A stretch of 64,000 nt of DNA from Lachnospiraceae bacterium YSB2008 (lineage in GTDB: Bacteria > Bacillota > Clostridia > Lachnospirales > Lachnospiraceae). Position 1 is the stretch's first letter, and each line of letters opens with the position of its first letter. Below the pieces are notes generated by a model. That model saw nothing but the letters and a program-made list of their open reading frames with translations. It made no database searches and was not told the origin of the DNA. Positions 23,610-32,686 of the stretch are shown in pieces. The translations under genes were made by a program, and so were the position numbers. The stretch covers positions 1 through 64,000 of the forward strand of contig JHWR01000005.1 in assembly GCA_000687655.1 (NCBI GenBank), given 5' to 3'.

Positions 23610-26180
23610 CTAGCACGTAATGAGCAAATGTTCATTTGCGACGTCGTTAAAAACTTCGCACTTTCTGTCACTAACATCATAGACATGAACAATACCTTCT
23701 AAAGCCTCAGACTGTTCGAATTCCTGCGTCATATCTTTGGCACCTGACAGTTTTTCCGGTGAGAAATGTAACGTTTTCTCACCATGGAACACAGCCGTAT
23801 AGAGAATCTCTGCTTCGACCAGATCCTGGAATATATGACTTCCGTAAGAAAGCTCCGGATTATAACCTGCCTTGCTTTCTTCCGTTTCGCATATAATATC
23901 AAATGCACTGATATCCGAGAAAGCAGTCGGGACACCAAGCTCAGGCGAAGAGGTTCCGACACGTCCCGGAACTATCAGCATCATATGCTTATTCAGTTCA
24001 CGGTAATGCCAGTTTATCTTTCCTATAAGCCCGGCCACAAGACTCTTGTCCTTATAAGGCATGTTGTAATACTTGACAGGATCTACATAAACTATAATAT
24101 CAAGCTCTGAAGCCTTTGATATTCCCATGGATGAGCCCTTGCTTTCGAGAAGAATCTTTTCCTCAGGAATACCCTCAGGAACAACAGTTCCCGTCTTACC
24201 CTTCTGAACCTGCAGTGGTCTGCACTGCAGAAGGTCTATGGAATACTCTCCATTTTCAGAAATATTGATAGTGAATTCTGTATCAACAGGATATTCATAT
24301 TCATCCTGAATGCAGCGGAGCATCCTCTTCATCTGCTCCATGAGTATCTTATTTGTCACAAGTCCTTTGCAGGATATGAACTTAACCTCACGGCGTCTTC
24401 CCATCTCCCTGAGCCTTGATTCCGCATCGTAATCATGTTCAAGAAGAATCTTTTCCATATACTTCGGAATATTGGGTTCCATCTTCTCATATGCCAGCTT
24501 CTCCAGAGTGCGGGCATTCATATTGATAACCTCAGCCTTACCCTGAGAGAATTTGTGCTTATCGGCAGATGATGAGTATGAAGATTTCTCCGGCATATCA
24601 AGATTCACAACTCTCGGATATGAGCCTTCAGTCCTGTCGACTGCAGAGGTTCCAAGTCCCATGACCAGACGGAGCATACCCGCAGTAGGATCCGTATCCT
24701 TCATGATACGGTATGGGCTGAATGAGTAACCTACTCCCGCCGCGCACGGCATATAGTAAGAGCCATAGTAAGAACCTGATACTCTCTGAATCAAAAGAGC
24801 CATCTGTTCATCTCTTCCTGCAAGTCCACGTCTCTTCCTGTAATCAAGTGCAGATAGGCTCATGGTACTTGCATATACCACCTTGATGGCATGCTCAAAT
24901 TCTGCCAGTCTTTCCTCAAGACTTCCCCTGTTAGCACAGAATACAGACTCATATTTACCTGCAAATGCATTTCCGAACCCATCCTCCAGTATACTGCTCG
25001 AACGGATTATGTATGGGTCCTGGCCATAATACTCTATGATCCTTATAAACTGTTTTCTCATGGATCCTGAGAAAACGCCATCCATAATACTGTCTGCAAA
25101 ATCCTCAGCAAGTGCGAAGTATCCCTCCTCGGTTCTCTGCTTGATCCTGATATCCCACAGTCCATTATCAACTATGTAGGTATAATACATATCCGATCCG
25201 ACATAAAATGAATCGTGAGGCTCAAGAACCTCGCTTATGTCAGGCTCGTTGTTCCGGATGATTGCTCTTGCCAGGAGCATTCCGCAGGACTTACCGCCTA
25301 TCATTCCGGTTCCTACCATATGGTCCCTGACGGCAAAATAGTCCTCAGGAGTAAAATTCTTCTTTACCATCTCACGCATCTTTGAATCTCTTGTCATCAT
25401 GATGCGGCACATGGTATTGCATTCCTCGGTTATGTCCATTCCATTTTCCCGCATAAGCTTTGTACGGTTGAAGAATCTGTCCCATGAATCGGAAACCTGC
25501 TCTTCTGCAGAACGCTGAGCCTTACCAAGTGCCTGGTAAAACCTGCTGGATTTAACGCCGTCAAGTATTGGTTGAAAATGTCCCGTTTCCGGTTCGTAGG
25601 TATGAGGAAGAAACATCGTATCCGAATTTCTGTTCCATATCTTTTCAGGTCTGACATATACATTCTTAGAATCAGAATATACGTCCAGAAACAGCTGGGT
25701 AGTGTTCAGTATCTTATTTATTGCCTGAACCGAATGTTTTCCCCTTATGATCGGGAAGAACGCAACTGTATCAAGGATGAATAAAAACGGACAGGTAACT
25801 CTGAAGAAATTCCCCATCATAAGATCTGTAGCCCATGCGGTCTGAAGTTCGGAAAGACAGTCGAATACGTAGAACGCATCTTTTCCTTCCTTCTCAATGG
25901 CATTATGAATATCCACCGTAAATGTCTCGAATCTGTGTGAAAGCGGAACATCAATCCTCTTTACTTCAGGGCAGTCTTCTATCAACGGTTCATGACTTGC
26001 AAATCTGAAATATATGATATTCCTCTTATCCTCTATCGCCTGCTTAATATACGGTTCCATGAAGAGTCTGAACTCAGAAAGATCAGATACTCTCCATACT
26101 ACATTATCCCCCAGTCTGATGTTATCAAACGCCGTATCCATCTCAGGTATTCCGCTTTTTACCCTGTCAAAAGCTGCCAT
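23610..26180 (-). CDS. PEP/pyruvate-binding domain protein with degenerate RecA/KaiC-like N-terminus
   Basis: An 856-residue cytosolic protein. Residues about 8-200 follow a KaiC/RecA-superfamily layout (SGIPEMDTAF start, hydrophobic strand IIYFRF, DAFYVFDCLSEL in the Walker B position), but the P-loop position reads RLGDNVVWRVSDLS, so nucleotide binding there is probably lost. Residues about 310-640 match the ATP-grasp PEP/pyruvate-binding domain of PEP synthase and PPDK: GGKSCGM, SSSILEDGFGNAFAGKYESVF, DYRKRRGLAGRDEQMALLIQRV and GLGTSAVDRTEGSYPR. The catalytic swivelling-His domain and TIM barrel of true PEP synthases are absent. It therefore cannot be a complete PEP synthase; a regulatory or phosphotransfer role is possible. 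The start at 26180 has AAGG 7 nt upstream. Confidence 0.8.
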   Translation of the reverse strand: MAAFDRVKSGIPEMDTAFDNIRLGDNVVWRVSDLSEFRLFMEPYIKQAIEDKRNIIYFRFASHEPLIEDCPEVKRIDVPLSHRFETFTVDIHNAIEKEGKDAFYVFDCLSELQTAWATDLMMGNFFRVTCPFLFILDTVAFFPIIRGKHSVQAINKILNTTQLFLDVYSDSKNVYVRPEKIWNRNSDTMFLPHTYEPETGHFQPILDGVKSSRFYQALGKAQRSAEEQVSDSWDRFFNRTKLMRENGMDITEECNTMCRIMMTRDSKMREMVKKNFTPEDYFAVRDHMVGTGMIGGKSCGMLLARAIIRNNEPDISEVLEPHDSFYVGSDMYYTYIVDNGLWDIRIKQRTEEGYFALAEDFADSIMDGVFSGSMRKQFIRIIEYYGQDPYIIRSSSILEDGFGNAFAGKYESVFCANRGSLEERLAEFEHAIKVVYASTMSLSALDYRKRRGLAGRDEQMALLIQRVSGSYYGSYYMPCAAGVGYSFSPYRIMKDTDPTAGMLRLVMGLGTSAVDRTEGSYPRVVNLDMPEKSSYSSSADKHKFSQGKAEVINMNARTLEKLAYEKMEPNIPKYMEKILLEHDYDAESRLREMGRRREVKFISCKGLVTNKILMEQMKRMLRCIQDEYEYPVDTEFTINISENGEYSIDLLQCRPLQVQKGKTGTVVPEGIPEEKILLESKGSSMGISKASELDIIVYVDPVKYYNMPYKDKSLVAGLIGKINWHYRELNKHMMLIVPGRVGTSSPELGVPTAFSDISAFDIICETEESKAGYNPELSYGSHIFQDLVEAEILYTAVFHGEKTLHFSPEKLSGAKDMTQEFEQSEALEGIVHVYDVSDRKCEVFNDVANEHLLITC

Positions 26181-26237
26181 AATAACCTTCCCCCTTTTCT
26201 CCCATATTTGCAAAGGATATAACAATCAATAATACAA

Positions 26238-26273
26238 AAAGGCGCTCCATCTCCGTTGAGATGAAACGCCTTT
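26238..26273 (-). terminator. Terminator after the TPR membrane protein gene
   Basis: Nested stems AAAGGCG/CGCCTTT (26238-26244, 26267-26273) and CATCTC/GAGATG (26248-26253, 26258-26263), followed by T residues on the minus strand. Confidence 0.75.
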
Positions 26274-26344
26274 GTTTCTTCTTTATATGGCCATAATATC
26301 ACGCAGTTTTTTGAAATACAACCTAATTATTATTTATTACATTT

Positions 26345-27217
26345 TCAATCATTTCTTGCCATACGCTTCTGTGTCAGTTCCAGTGACTGAGCGGATATAG
26401 GATTTCCCGAAGAGGCTGCCAGCTTACTTGCTTCATCAAGAAAGTACGCCTTCCTCACCTCATCACCCAGCTTGTTATATACCATGGCCAGACAGAGCTG
26501 TCCGACAGCCATCTTATGCTTATGGTGAAATGGATTGTTCACTATATTTTCAGCATGCTGTTTTGCAAGGATGTAATCCTGGTTCAGATATGAGTATTCA
26601 TAATAGACATTATCTATCAGCATGTTCACAGCATGGTCTTTGCCGTACAGGCTGTCAATGACCGGCTTTGCATCATTCATGACATTCTCGGCCCTGACCC
26701 TGTCATTGGTCAACTCACAATATGTCATCATAACTTCATAATATGCAGCCAACCCATATCCGTAATCAAAGAACTTCATATCCTTGGCTTTCAGCTGATT
26801 CAGATCAACCATACCAAGATACTCCAAAGCCTTATCATATTGTTCCCTCTGAAGATATGCCTCTGCGCCGTATATCAGAAAGTTCTTATAATACACGAAA
26901 TTTCCCGGCTCCCCATCATACATTCTGACTCCCTGAGCAGCTATCTCAAAGAAATGGTCGGACACCCCGTTCTTCCTCATTTCCGCCATCATTTCGGAGT
27001 TCAGCCTCGACATAGGATTCTTCTTTTCTTTATTCATCCATGTCATAAAGATTACAAGGGCAATGATAAATGTAATGTCCAGGAGTATAGCTATCTTCAG
27101 ACCGGTAACATCAAAACCGAATGCCACCCAGGAAAGAAAAAAGAAAAATCCCATAAAAAGAATAACCAATCCCCATATCAGACCAAACGTTGCAAAAAAC
27201 ACACTGTACCTTCGCAT
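26345..27217 (-). CDS. Membrane protein with cytosolic TPR-like helices
   Basis: A 290-residue protein with two N-terminal transmembrane segments (about 6-33 and 38-60) and a C-terminal helical part (about 75-285) rich in TPR-like pairs: AEAYLQREQYDKALEYLG, AYYEVMMTYCELTNDRVRAE, YYEYSYLNQDYILAKQHAE and LCLAMVYNKLGDEVRKAYFL. TPR folds mediate protein contacts, so this is probably a membrane scaffold. GGAGG 6 nt before the ATG at 27217 fixes the start; a longer frame would place extra hydrophobic residues ahead without a site. A terminator separates it from the PEP-synthase-like gene downstream. Function unknown. Confidence 0.7.
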   Translation of the reverse strand: MRRYSVFFATFGLIWGLVILFMGFFFFLSWVAFGFDVTGLKIAILLDITFIIALVIFMTWMNKEKKNPMSRLNSEMMAEMRKNGVSDHFFEIAAQGVRMYDGEPGNFVYYKNFLIYGAEAYLQREQYDKALEYLGMVDLNQLKAKDMKFFDYGYGLAAYYEVMMTYCELTNDRVRAENVMNDAKPVIDSLYGKDHAVNMLIDNVYYEYSYLNQDYILAKQHAENIVNNPFHHKHKMAVGQLCLAMVYNKLGDEVRKAYFLDEASKLAASSGNPISAQSLELTQKRMARND

Positions 27218-27289
27218 AACCATCCTCCAAAATAACCAAACGAATAACACGTCTATTATAACATAACATGCCTCCCACACAAAACAAAG

Positions 27290-27341
27290 ATTCCCCTTAG
27301 CCGGGTCATGAAGCGCGTTCCATGATCCACCTAAGGGGAAT
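27290..27341 (-). terminator. Terminator of the sugar-transport/isomerase operon
   Basis: Perfect 11-bp outer stem ATTCCCCTTAG/CTAAGGGGAAT enclosing an imperfect GGTCATG/CATGATCC stem, followed by a T-rich tail on minus, 58 bp past the isomerase stop. Confidence 0.8.
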
Positions 27342-27398
27342 CCTATATATTAGGTCTTTTTTGTGATCATTTTTAACTGATCAAAGCAATTTACAACT

Positions 27399-28895
27399 TT
27401 ATGCAAATGGATTCTCTGACGGATATCTTACACCCTTTGGCTGGTTGTAATTGATCTCATCAAGTTCAACCCCGATGAACTTGAATACTTCGTAGAGAAG
27501 TCTTCCATTGTGATGGAAGGTTATAGCTGCATGGTGAGGATAATTCTTCTCGATGAGAACATGTCTGTAGAAACGTCCCATCTCCGGAATTGCGAAGATA
27601 CCTATTGAACCAAATGACTTTGTAGCAACAGGAAGTATCTCACCTTCTGCAACGTAAGCACGAAGCTTGGAATCAGATGTACTCTGAAGTCTGTAAACTG
27701 TTGCATGTCCAGGAATGAGATCACCCTCGAGCGTTCCATTTGTAACCTCTATAGGAAGTGTACGAGCCATAATCTTCTGATATTTCATCTCATGGAAGCT
27801 GAGCTTTGTAGTACATGTATTACCACAATGGAAGCCCATGAATGTATCCTTGATATCATATGGATAATCAAATTTGCCCTTGATCTCCTCTTCATACATA
27901 TCACGAGGAACTGAATTGTTTATATCAAGAAGTGTAACTGCATCCTGGCTTACGAGCTGACCTATGTACTCTGAAAGTGCACCATAGATATCAACCTCAC
28001 ATGATACAGGTATACCGCGGCTTGCGAGACGGCTGTTTACATAGCAAGGAACGAATTTGAACTGTGTCTGGAATGCAGGCCAGCACTTTCCTGCGATTAT
28101 GGTATAGCTTCTGCTTCCCTTATGAGCCTCTACCCAGTCAAGAAGTGTGAGCTCATACTGAGCAAGCTTTGCGAGAACCTCAGGCTTCTTGTTACCTGCG
28201 CCGAGTTCTCCTTCCATATCCTTAACTACGTCTGCTATACGTGGGTCATCTGCATGATTATTAAATGCTTCGAAAAGGTCAAGCTCTGAATTCTCTTCTA
28301 TCTCGATTCCCATATTGTAAAGCTGCTTGATAGGAGCATTACATGCAAGGAAATCCTGTGGACGAGGTCCAAATGAAATGATCTTGAGATCTGAAAGAGC
28401 TATCCTTACTCTTGCGATAGTCTCAAAGTCATGCATCATGTCAGCTACTTCTCCTGCATCACCGACCGGATACTCAGGGATATAAGCCTTAAGGTTACGA
28501 AGATAGAGATTGTAGCTTGCATTCAGCATACCGCAGTATGCATCACCTCTGTCATCACAGAGTCTTCCGGCAGCTTCCTCTGCAGCGGCTGCAACCATAC
28601 ATGGACCATCGAATTCCTTAACAAGAAGTATCTCACTGCTTTCAGGTCCGAAGTTTCCGAGAAATACTACGAGTGCATTACAGCCTGCAGCCTTAACCTC
28701 TGCGAGAGCCTTTCTCATATCTACTTCATTTTCAACTGTTGTTTCACATTCATATATATCGCCGTATTTTGCAGTATATTCCTTAACAACTGCCTTTCTT
28801 CTCTCTATTGAAAGTGACATAGGGAAACAGTCACGGCTTACTGCAACGATACCCATCTTAACCACGGGCATATTGCCCATCGCTGTATTACTCAT
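27399..28895 (-). CDS. L-fucose/L-arabinose isomerase family protein (FucI-like fold)
   Basis: A 498-residue aldose-ketose isomerase. It belongs to the FucI-like family rather than to classical AraA: the start VVKMGIVAVSRDCFPMSLS and NALVVFLGNFGPESSE are typical of that group. Candidate metal ligands by family pattern are Glu300 (VSCEVDIYGALSEY), Asp324 (LLDINN) and His461/462 (AAITFHHNG). The context is a pentose locus with AraD, a ribulokinase-like protein and a YtfQRT-type transporter, and there is no other isomerase gene. The likely reaction is therefore L-arabinose to L-ribulose, inferred from context. AAGGAGG precedes the ATG. It is the last gene of the transporter operon. Confidence 0.82.
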   Translation of the reverse strand: MSNTAMGNMPVVKMGIVAVSRDCFPMSLSIERRKAVVKEYTAKYGDIYECETTVENEVDMRKALAEVKAAGCNALVVFLGNFGPESSEILLVKEFDGPCMVAAAAEEAAGRLCDDRGDAYCGMLNASYNLYLRNLKAYIPEYPVGDAGEVADMMHDFETIARVRIALSDLKIISFGPRPQDFLACNAPIKQLYNMGIEIEENSELDLFEAFNNHADDPRIADVVKDMEGELGAGNKKPEVLAKLAQYELTLLDWVEAHKGSRSYTIIAGKCWPAFQTQFKFVPCYVNSRLASRGIPVSCEVDIYGALSEYIGQLVSQDAVTLLDINNSVPRDMYEEEIKGKFDYPYDIKDTFMGFHCGNTCTTKLSFHEMKYQKIMARTLPIEVTNGTLEGDLIPGHATVYRLQSTSDSKLRAYVAEGEILPVATKSFGSIGIFAIPEMGRFYRHVLIEKNYPHHAAITFHHNGRLLYEVFKFIGVELDEINYNQPKGVRYPSENPFA

Positions 28896-28919
28896 TTATA
28901 ATTTCCTCCTTACAAAGAA

Positions 28920-30002
28920 CTACTTAGAAACTATTTTGTTCTTTCTTGCTATAACAACACTCTGGATGATAAGGAAGATACAGAGCATTGCTGCTATTGT
29001 GATTCCTGTCCACCAAGCGTCGCCAAGTCCTGCTGATGCAACTATATTCTGTATAGTTGAAAGTGAAAGAACACCGAACAGAGTTCCGATTATATTACCA
29101 ACACCACCTGTAAGCATCGTTCCACCTATGATGGATGACGCTATGGCATTCATCTCCATACCACTTGCATGGGTTGCCGAACCGGAACCAACGTGCATGA
29201 AGTATACAAATCCTCCGATACCTGCAAGAGTTCCGCATATAAGGTGTGAGAGGAACTTAGTAAGCTTAACATTAATACCGAGCATAAGTGCGCTCTGTGC
29301 ATTTCCGCCTACTGCATAGAAGCTTCTTCCAAGCTTGGTCCATCTCAGGACTACGAAGAATACTATAACTATAAGTATTGCTACTATAACACCGATCTCA
29401 ACATAAGCATTTACGTAGTTACCGAGCTTATTTACTGAACCGAATCCCGGTACATTTACTCTTGTATCCTTAAGTGCTACGAAAGCTTCATTCTGTACGT
29501 TGAAAGGTGCAGTATGAACTATGGTCGTCATACCTCTCGCAAAGAACATTCCTGCGAGCGTTACTATGAATGGCTGAATGTCAAGGTATGCTACAAGGAA
29601 GCCCTGAACCAGTCCGAATGCAACGCCGATTCCGAGTGCAAGGAAGAATGCCATTGCTACACTTCCAGGTTCGGAATATTTCTCAGGAGTAAGAACATCT
29701 CTGTCAAGGTATACTGCACAGCTCATGCTGACAAGTGCAACCACACCACCGACTGATATATCAATTCCCCCACAGATCATAACTATACTCATACCGACTG
29801 ATGTTATGATGAGCGATGCATTTGCATTTAAAATGTTAAAGAAGGTCTGAGGCTTCAGGAAGCCTTCGCCCTGGAATATGATAGCGCCGATATACATCAG
29901 GAAGAAAACTGCTATCGTTATAGTAAGAAGAAGGTTAGTGTTACTTGTTCTTACAAACCAGTCATTTACAATTCCGGAGAATCCCTTTTTCTTGTTTTCC
30001 AT
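28920..30002 (-). CDS. Sugar ABC transporter permease (YjfF-like)
   Basis: A 360-residue inner-membrane permease of the BPD_transp_2/RbsC group with eight or more hydrophobic helices. Typical segments are GGIDISVGGVVALVSMSCA and GTLAGIGGFVYFMHVGSGSA. It pairs with the adjacent permease to form the heterodimeric channel, as YtfT and YjfF do for galactofuranose in E. coli. AAGGAGG overlaps the end of the preceding permease gene (2-bp gap), so the two are translationally coupled. Substrate by context: a pentose such as L-arabinose. Confidence 0.9.
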   Translation of the reverse strand: MENKKKGFSGIVNDWFVRTSNTNLLLTITIAVFFLMYIGAIIFQGEGFLKPQTFFNILNANASLIITSVGMSIVMICGGIDISVGGVVALVSMSCAVYLDRDVLTPEKYSEPGSVAMAFFLALGIGVAFGLVQGFLVAYLDIQPFIVTLAGMFFARGMTTIVHTAPFNVQNEAFVALKDTRVNVPGFGSVNKLGNYVNAYVEIGVIVAILIVIVFFVVLRWTKLGRSFYAVGGNAQSALMLGINVKLTKFLSHLICGTLAGIGGFVYFMHVGSGSATHASGMEMNAIASSIIGGTMLTGGVGNIIGTLFGVLSLSTIQNIVASAGLGDAWWTGITIAAMLCIFLIIQSVVIARKNKIVSK

Positions 30003-30004
30003 AA

Positions 30005-31063
30005 CTAAGCCACCTCCTTCTTAGGAGCTATCTTAGCCCATATAGCGCCAAGCTTCTTACGAACTACCGGAGTACTGAGTACAACCAGTATGATAACAAC
30101 TACAGCCTTGTAAGCTGAAAGAGCGTCTGAATTAACATTCATCTTATAGAGTGTTGTTGTCAGGAACTGGATAACGTAAGCTCCGAGTATAGAAGCTGTC
30201 ATATTGAATTTACCGCCGCTCAGTGCATTTCCACCAAGTGCTACTGCAAGGATTGCATCCATTTCTATATCTTTTGCGATAACTGAATAGTTGATAGTTG
30301 AAAGGCGGCTTACCTTGATAAGTCCTGCTACTGCTACGCAGAGACCGAGGATAACAAATGTAAGGAATTTTACAAATTCAGGATTAATACCGTTAAGTCT
30401 TGAAGAACTTCCGTTGATACCAACCGACTGTGTGTAAAGACCGAGGGTCGTAAACTTCAGAACCAGCATGATGATAACCACGCAGATAACGGCTATGAAG
30501 AAAGGTGTCGGAATCGGTATACCAGGTATATAACCACCGAAGTATGTGAACTTCTGATCACTTACTATAGGAAGCTCGTTGTTATTGATCCATGCTGCTA
30601 TGGATCTGCCGGCCGTGAAGAGAATCAGGGTGGCAACCATAGGCTGTATCTTGAAATATGCTACGAGTATACCGTTAAATGCACCGAAGAGCATTGCTAC
30701 TACGCATGCTACGAGGAATGCAACTATGATAGGTGCCTTGAGTGTATCAGGTCTTGAATCAGTACCACAGAGAACACGGAGAATAACGCTGCCCGCTATA
30801 GCTATAGCAGCACCAACGCTTATGTCCTGTCCGCCTGAAGCTGCGGTTACGAGTGTCATACCTATGGCAAGTATTGCAAGCTCTGAGCCATAGTCAAGTA
30901 TTGTTATGAGATATCCGTTAAGTACCGGATCGCCGAGGCTGTTCGTTCCCATAGTAATCTTGAAGAAGGATGGATCCTTGATAAGATTAAAGAGAGCGAG
31001 AGCCGCAAGTGCTGCAAGTGGAATAAGCAGCTGTTTATTGAAAGCGATCTTCTTTTTGCCCAT
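30005..31063 (-). CDS. Sugar ABC transporter permease (YtfT-like)
   Basis: A 352-residue multi-spanning permease of the RbsC family. It shows GGQDISVGAAIAIAGSVIL and the loop GINGSSSRLNGINPEFVKF that contacts the ATPase. Its start codon overlaps the stop of the ATPase gene (TAATG), showing tight coupling. It forms the translocation pathway with the following permease. Confidence 0.9.
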   Translation of the reverse strand: MGKKKIAFNKQLLIPLAALAALALFNLIKDPSFFKITMGTNSLGDPVLNGYLITILDYGSELAILAIGMTLVTAASGGQDISVGAAIAIAGSVILRVLCGTDSRPDTLKAPIIVAFLVACVVAMLFGAFNGILVAYFKIQPMVATLILFTAGRSIAAWINNNELPIVSDQKFTYFGGYIPGIPIPTPFFIAVICVVIIMLVLKFTTLGLYTQSVGINGSSSRLNGINPEFVKFLTFVILGLCVAVAGLIKVSRLSTINYSVIAKDIEMDAILAVALGGNALSGGKFNMTASILGAYVIQFLTTTLYKMNVNSDALSAYKAVVVIILVVLSTPVVRKKLGAIWAKIAPKKEVA

Positions 31064-32598
31064 TACTCTTCTCCTCCATTCTCTTCTTCTTTGTGTCCGG
31101 CTATAGTCTGCATGATTCCACTCTGTGTGAGCTGATCACCGGTAAGCTCGCCGACCATCTTCCTGTCTCTCATGACTACAAGTCTTGAACAGGTTCTGAG
31201 CATCTCGTCCGTTTCGGATGAGATGAATGTTATACTCATGCCTTCGCCTGCAAGCTTCAGCACAAGCTTCTGTATGTCAACCTTGGTTCCTACGTCTATA
31301 CCACGTGTTGGTTCATCAAGTATAAGATACTCAGGATGCATCAGAAGCCATCTTGCAAGTATAACCTTCTGCTGATTGCCACCGGAAAGTGATTTGATCG
31401 GTGTATCTGCGGAAGCTGTCTTGATATCAAGAAGCTTGATGTATTCATCTGCTATCTTATATGTCTCAGCCTTTGAATAAGGCTTGAAGAATCCTCTGAG
31501 AACCTGGGAAGCAAGGATGATATTCTCTCTTACTGAAAGGTCACCGACTATACCGTCAACCTTTCTGTCTTCAGGAAGGTATGCGATACCATTCTTCATC
31601 GCGTCTATCGGCTTACTGATCTTGATAGGCTTTCCGTCTTTCTTGACGGATCCGGCTATGACTCTGTCAGCACCGAATATCGCTCTAACGCATTCACTAC
31701 GTCCGGAACCGAGAAGACCTGTGAATCCATTTACTTCACCCTTATTGATATAGAAGTCAAATGGACTGATGCCGGCATCACTCTGGAGGCCTGTTGCTTC
31801 AAATACAGGAGTATCTGTCTTCTCACCGCTGTATTCCTTTGCCTCTCCCTTGATATCGGAAAGATCATCAAGTTCCTTACCGAGCATCTTTGATACGAGT
31901 TCAACTCTTGGAAGTTTCTCTATCTCGTACTCACCAACAAGCTTGCCATCTCGAAGAACTGTAATCCTGTCACATACTTCATAAACCTGATCCAGGAAGT
32001 GCGTTACGAATATGATACCAACACCCTTTGCCTTAAGATCCCTCATGAGACCGAAGAGCTTCTGAACCTCGCTGTCATCAAGGGATGATGTAGGCTCATC
32101 AAGTATCAGAACCTTACATTCCATATCGACTGCTCTTGCTATGGCAACCATCTGCTGAACTGCAAGTGAGCAGCTTGATAACTGCTGGGATGCCCTGGCT
32201 GGGATATCAAGACTCTGCAGTATCTTATCTGCATCAGCCTTCATCTGACCCCATTTGGTAATGGCTCCCTTAGTTCTTCCTATAAACATATTCTCTGCAA
32301 CAGTAAGATTCGGACAGAGTGTTATCTCCTGATACACAGTACTGATGCCGGCATTCTGAGCATCCTGAGGAGAATGTATGCTTACTTCTCCCTCGTGTCC
32401 TTTGAGATATATCTCTCCGCCGTTCTTCTCATACACTCCGGTAATAACCTTTATGAGAGTGGACTTTCCGGCACCATTCTCACCCATCAGAGCATGTATC
32501 TCACCTTCTCTTAAAGTGAAGTCTACATTCTGAAGAGCCTTAACGCCCGGAAAGGATTTCTGTATATTATGTAGTTCGAGTACAGCGTTTTCCTTCAC
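31063..32598 (-). CDS. Sugar ABC transporter ATP-binding protein with two nucleotide-binding domains (YtfR/RbsA-like)
   Basis: A 511-residue energising subunit. The first ATPase domain has Walker A GENGAGKST, a signature degenerate to SSCSLAVQQM and Walker B CKVLILDEPTSS. The second has GLLGSGRSE in place of a canonical Walker A, signature LSGGNQQKV and Walker B YLILDEPTRG. Asymmetric domains like these are normal for the RbsA family. The start is GTG at 32598 with GGAAGG 7 nt upstream. It is separated from the binding-protein gene by a hairpin, so less of it is made than of the binding protein. Confidence 0.93.
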   Translation of the reverse strand: MKENAVLELHNIQKSFPGVKALQNVDFTLREGEIHALMGENGAGKSTLIKVITGVYEKNGGEIYLKGHEGEVSIHSPQDAQNAGISTVYQEITLCPNLTVAENMFIGRTKGAITKWGQMKADADKILQSLDIPARASQQLSSCSLAVQQMVAIARAVDMECKVLILDEPTSSLDDSEVQKLFGLMRDLKAKGVGIIFVTHFLDQVYEVCDRITVLRDGKLVGEYEIEKLPRVELVSKMLGKELDDLSDIKGEAKEYSGEKTDTPVFEATGLQSDAGISPFDFYINKGEVNGFTGLLGSGRSECVRAIFGADRVIAGSVKKDGKPIKISKPIDAMKNGIAYLPEDRKVDGIVGDLSVRENIILASQVLRGFFKPYSKAETYKIADEYIKLLDIKTASADTPIKSLSGGNQQKVILARWLLMHPEYLILDEPTRGIDVGTKVDIQKLVLKLAGEGMSITFISSETDEMLRTCSRLVVMRDRKMVGELTGDQLTQSGIMQTIAGHKEEENGGEE

Positions 32599-32638
32599 GG
32601 TTTCACCTTCCTATTCTTGCTTGGTTTTGGGCAGAAAA

Positions 32639-32670
32639 GGAGCGCAACATAGCTCAGTATGCCGCGCTCC
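32639..32670 (-). terminator. Intercistronic attenuating hairpin after the binding-protein gene
   Basis: Stem GGAGCGC/GCGCTCC (32639-32645 and 32664-32670) with an inner GCATA/TATGT stem, followed by TTTTC on minus. It lies between binding-protein stop and ATPase start, the usual place for partial termination or mRNA protection that gives binding-protein excess. Confidence 0.75.
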
Positions 32671-32686
32671 CAAAACATTTTACTTA

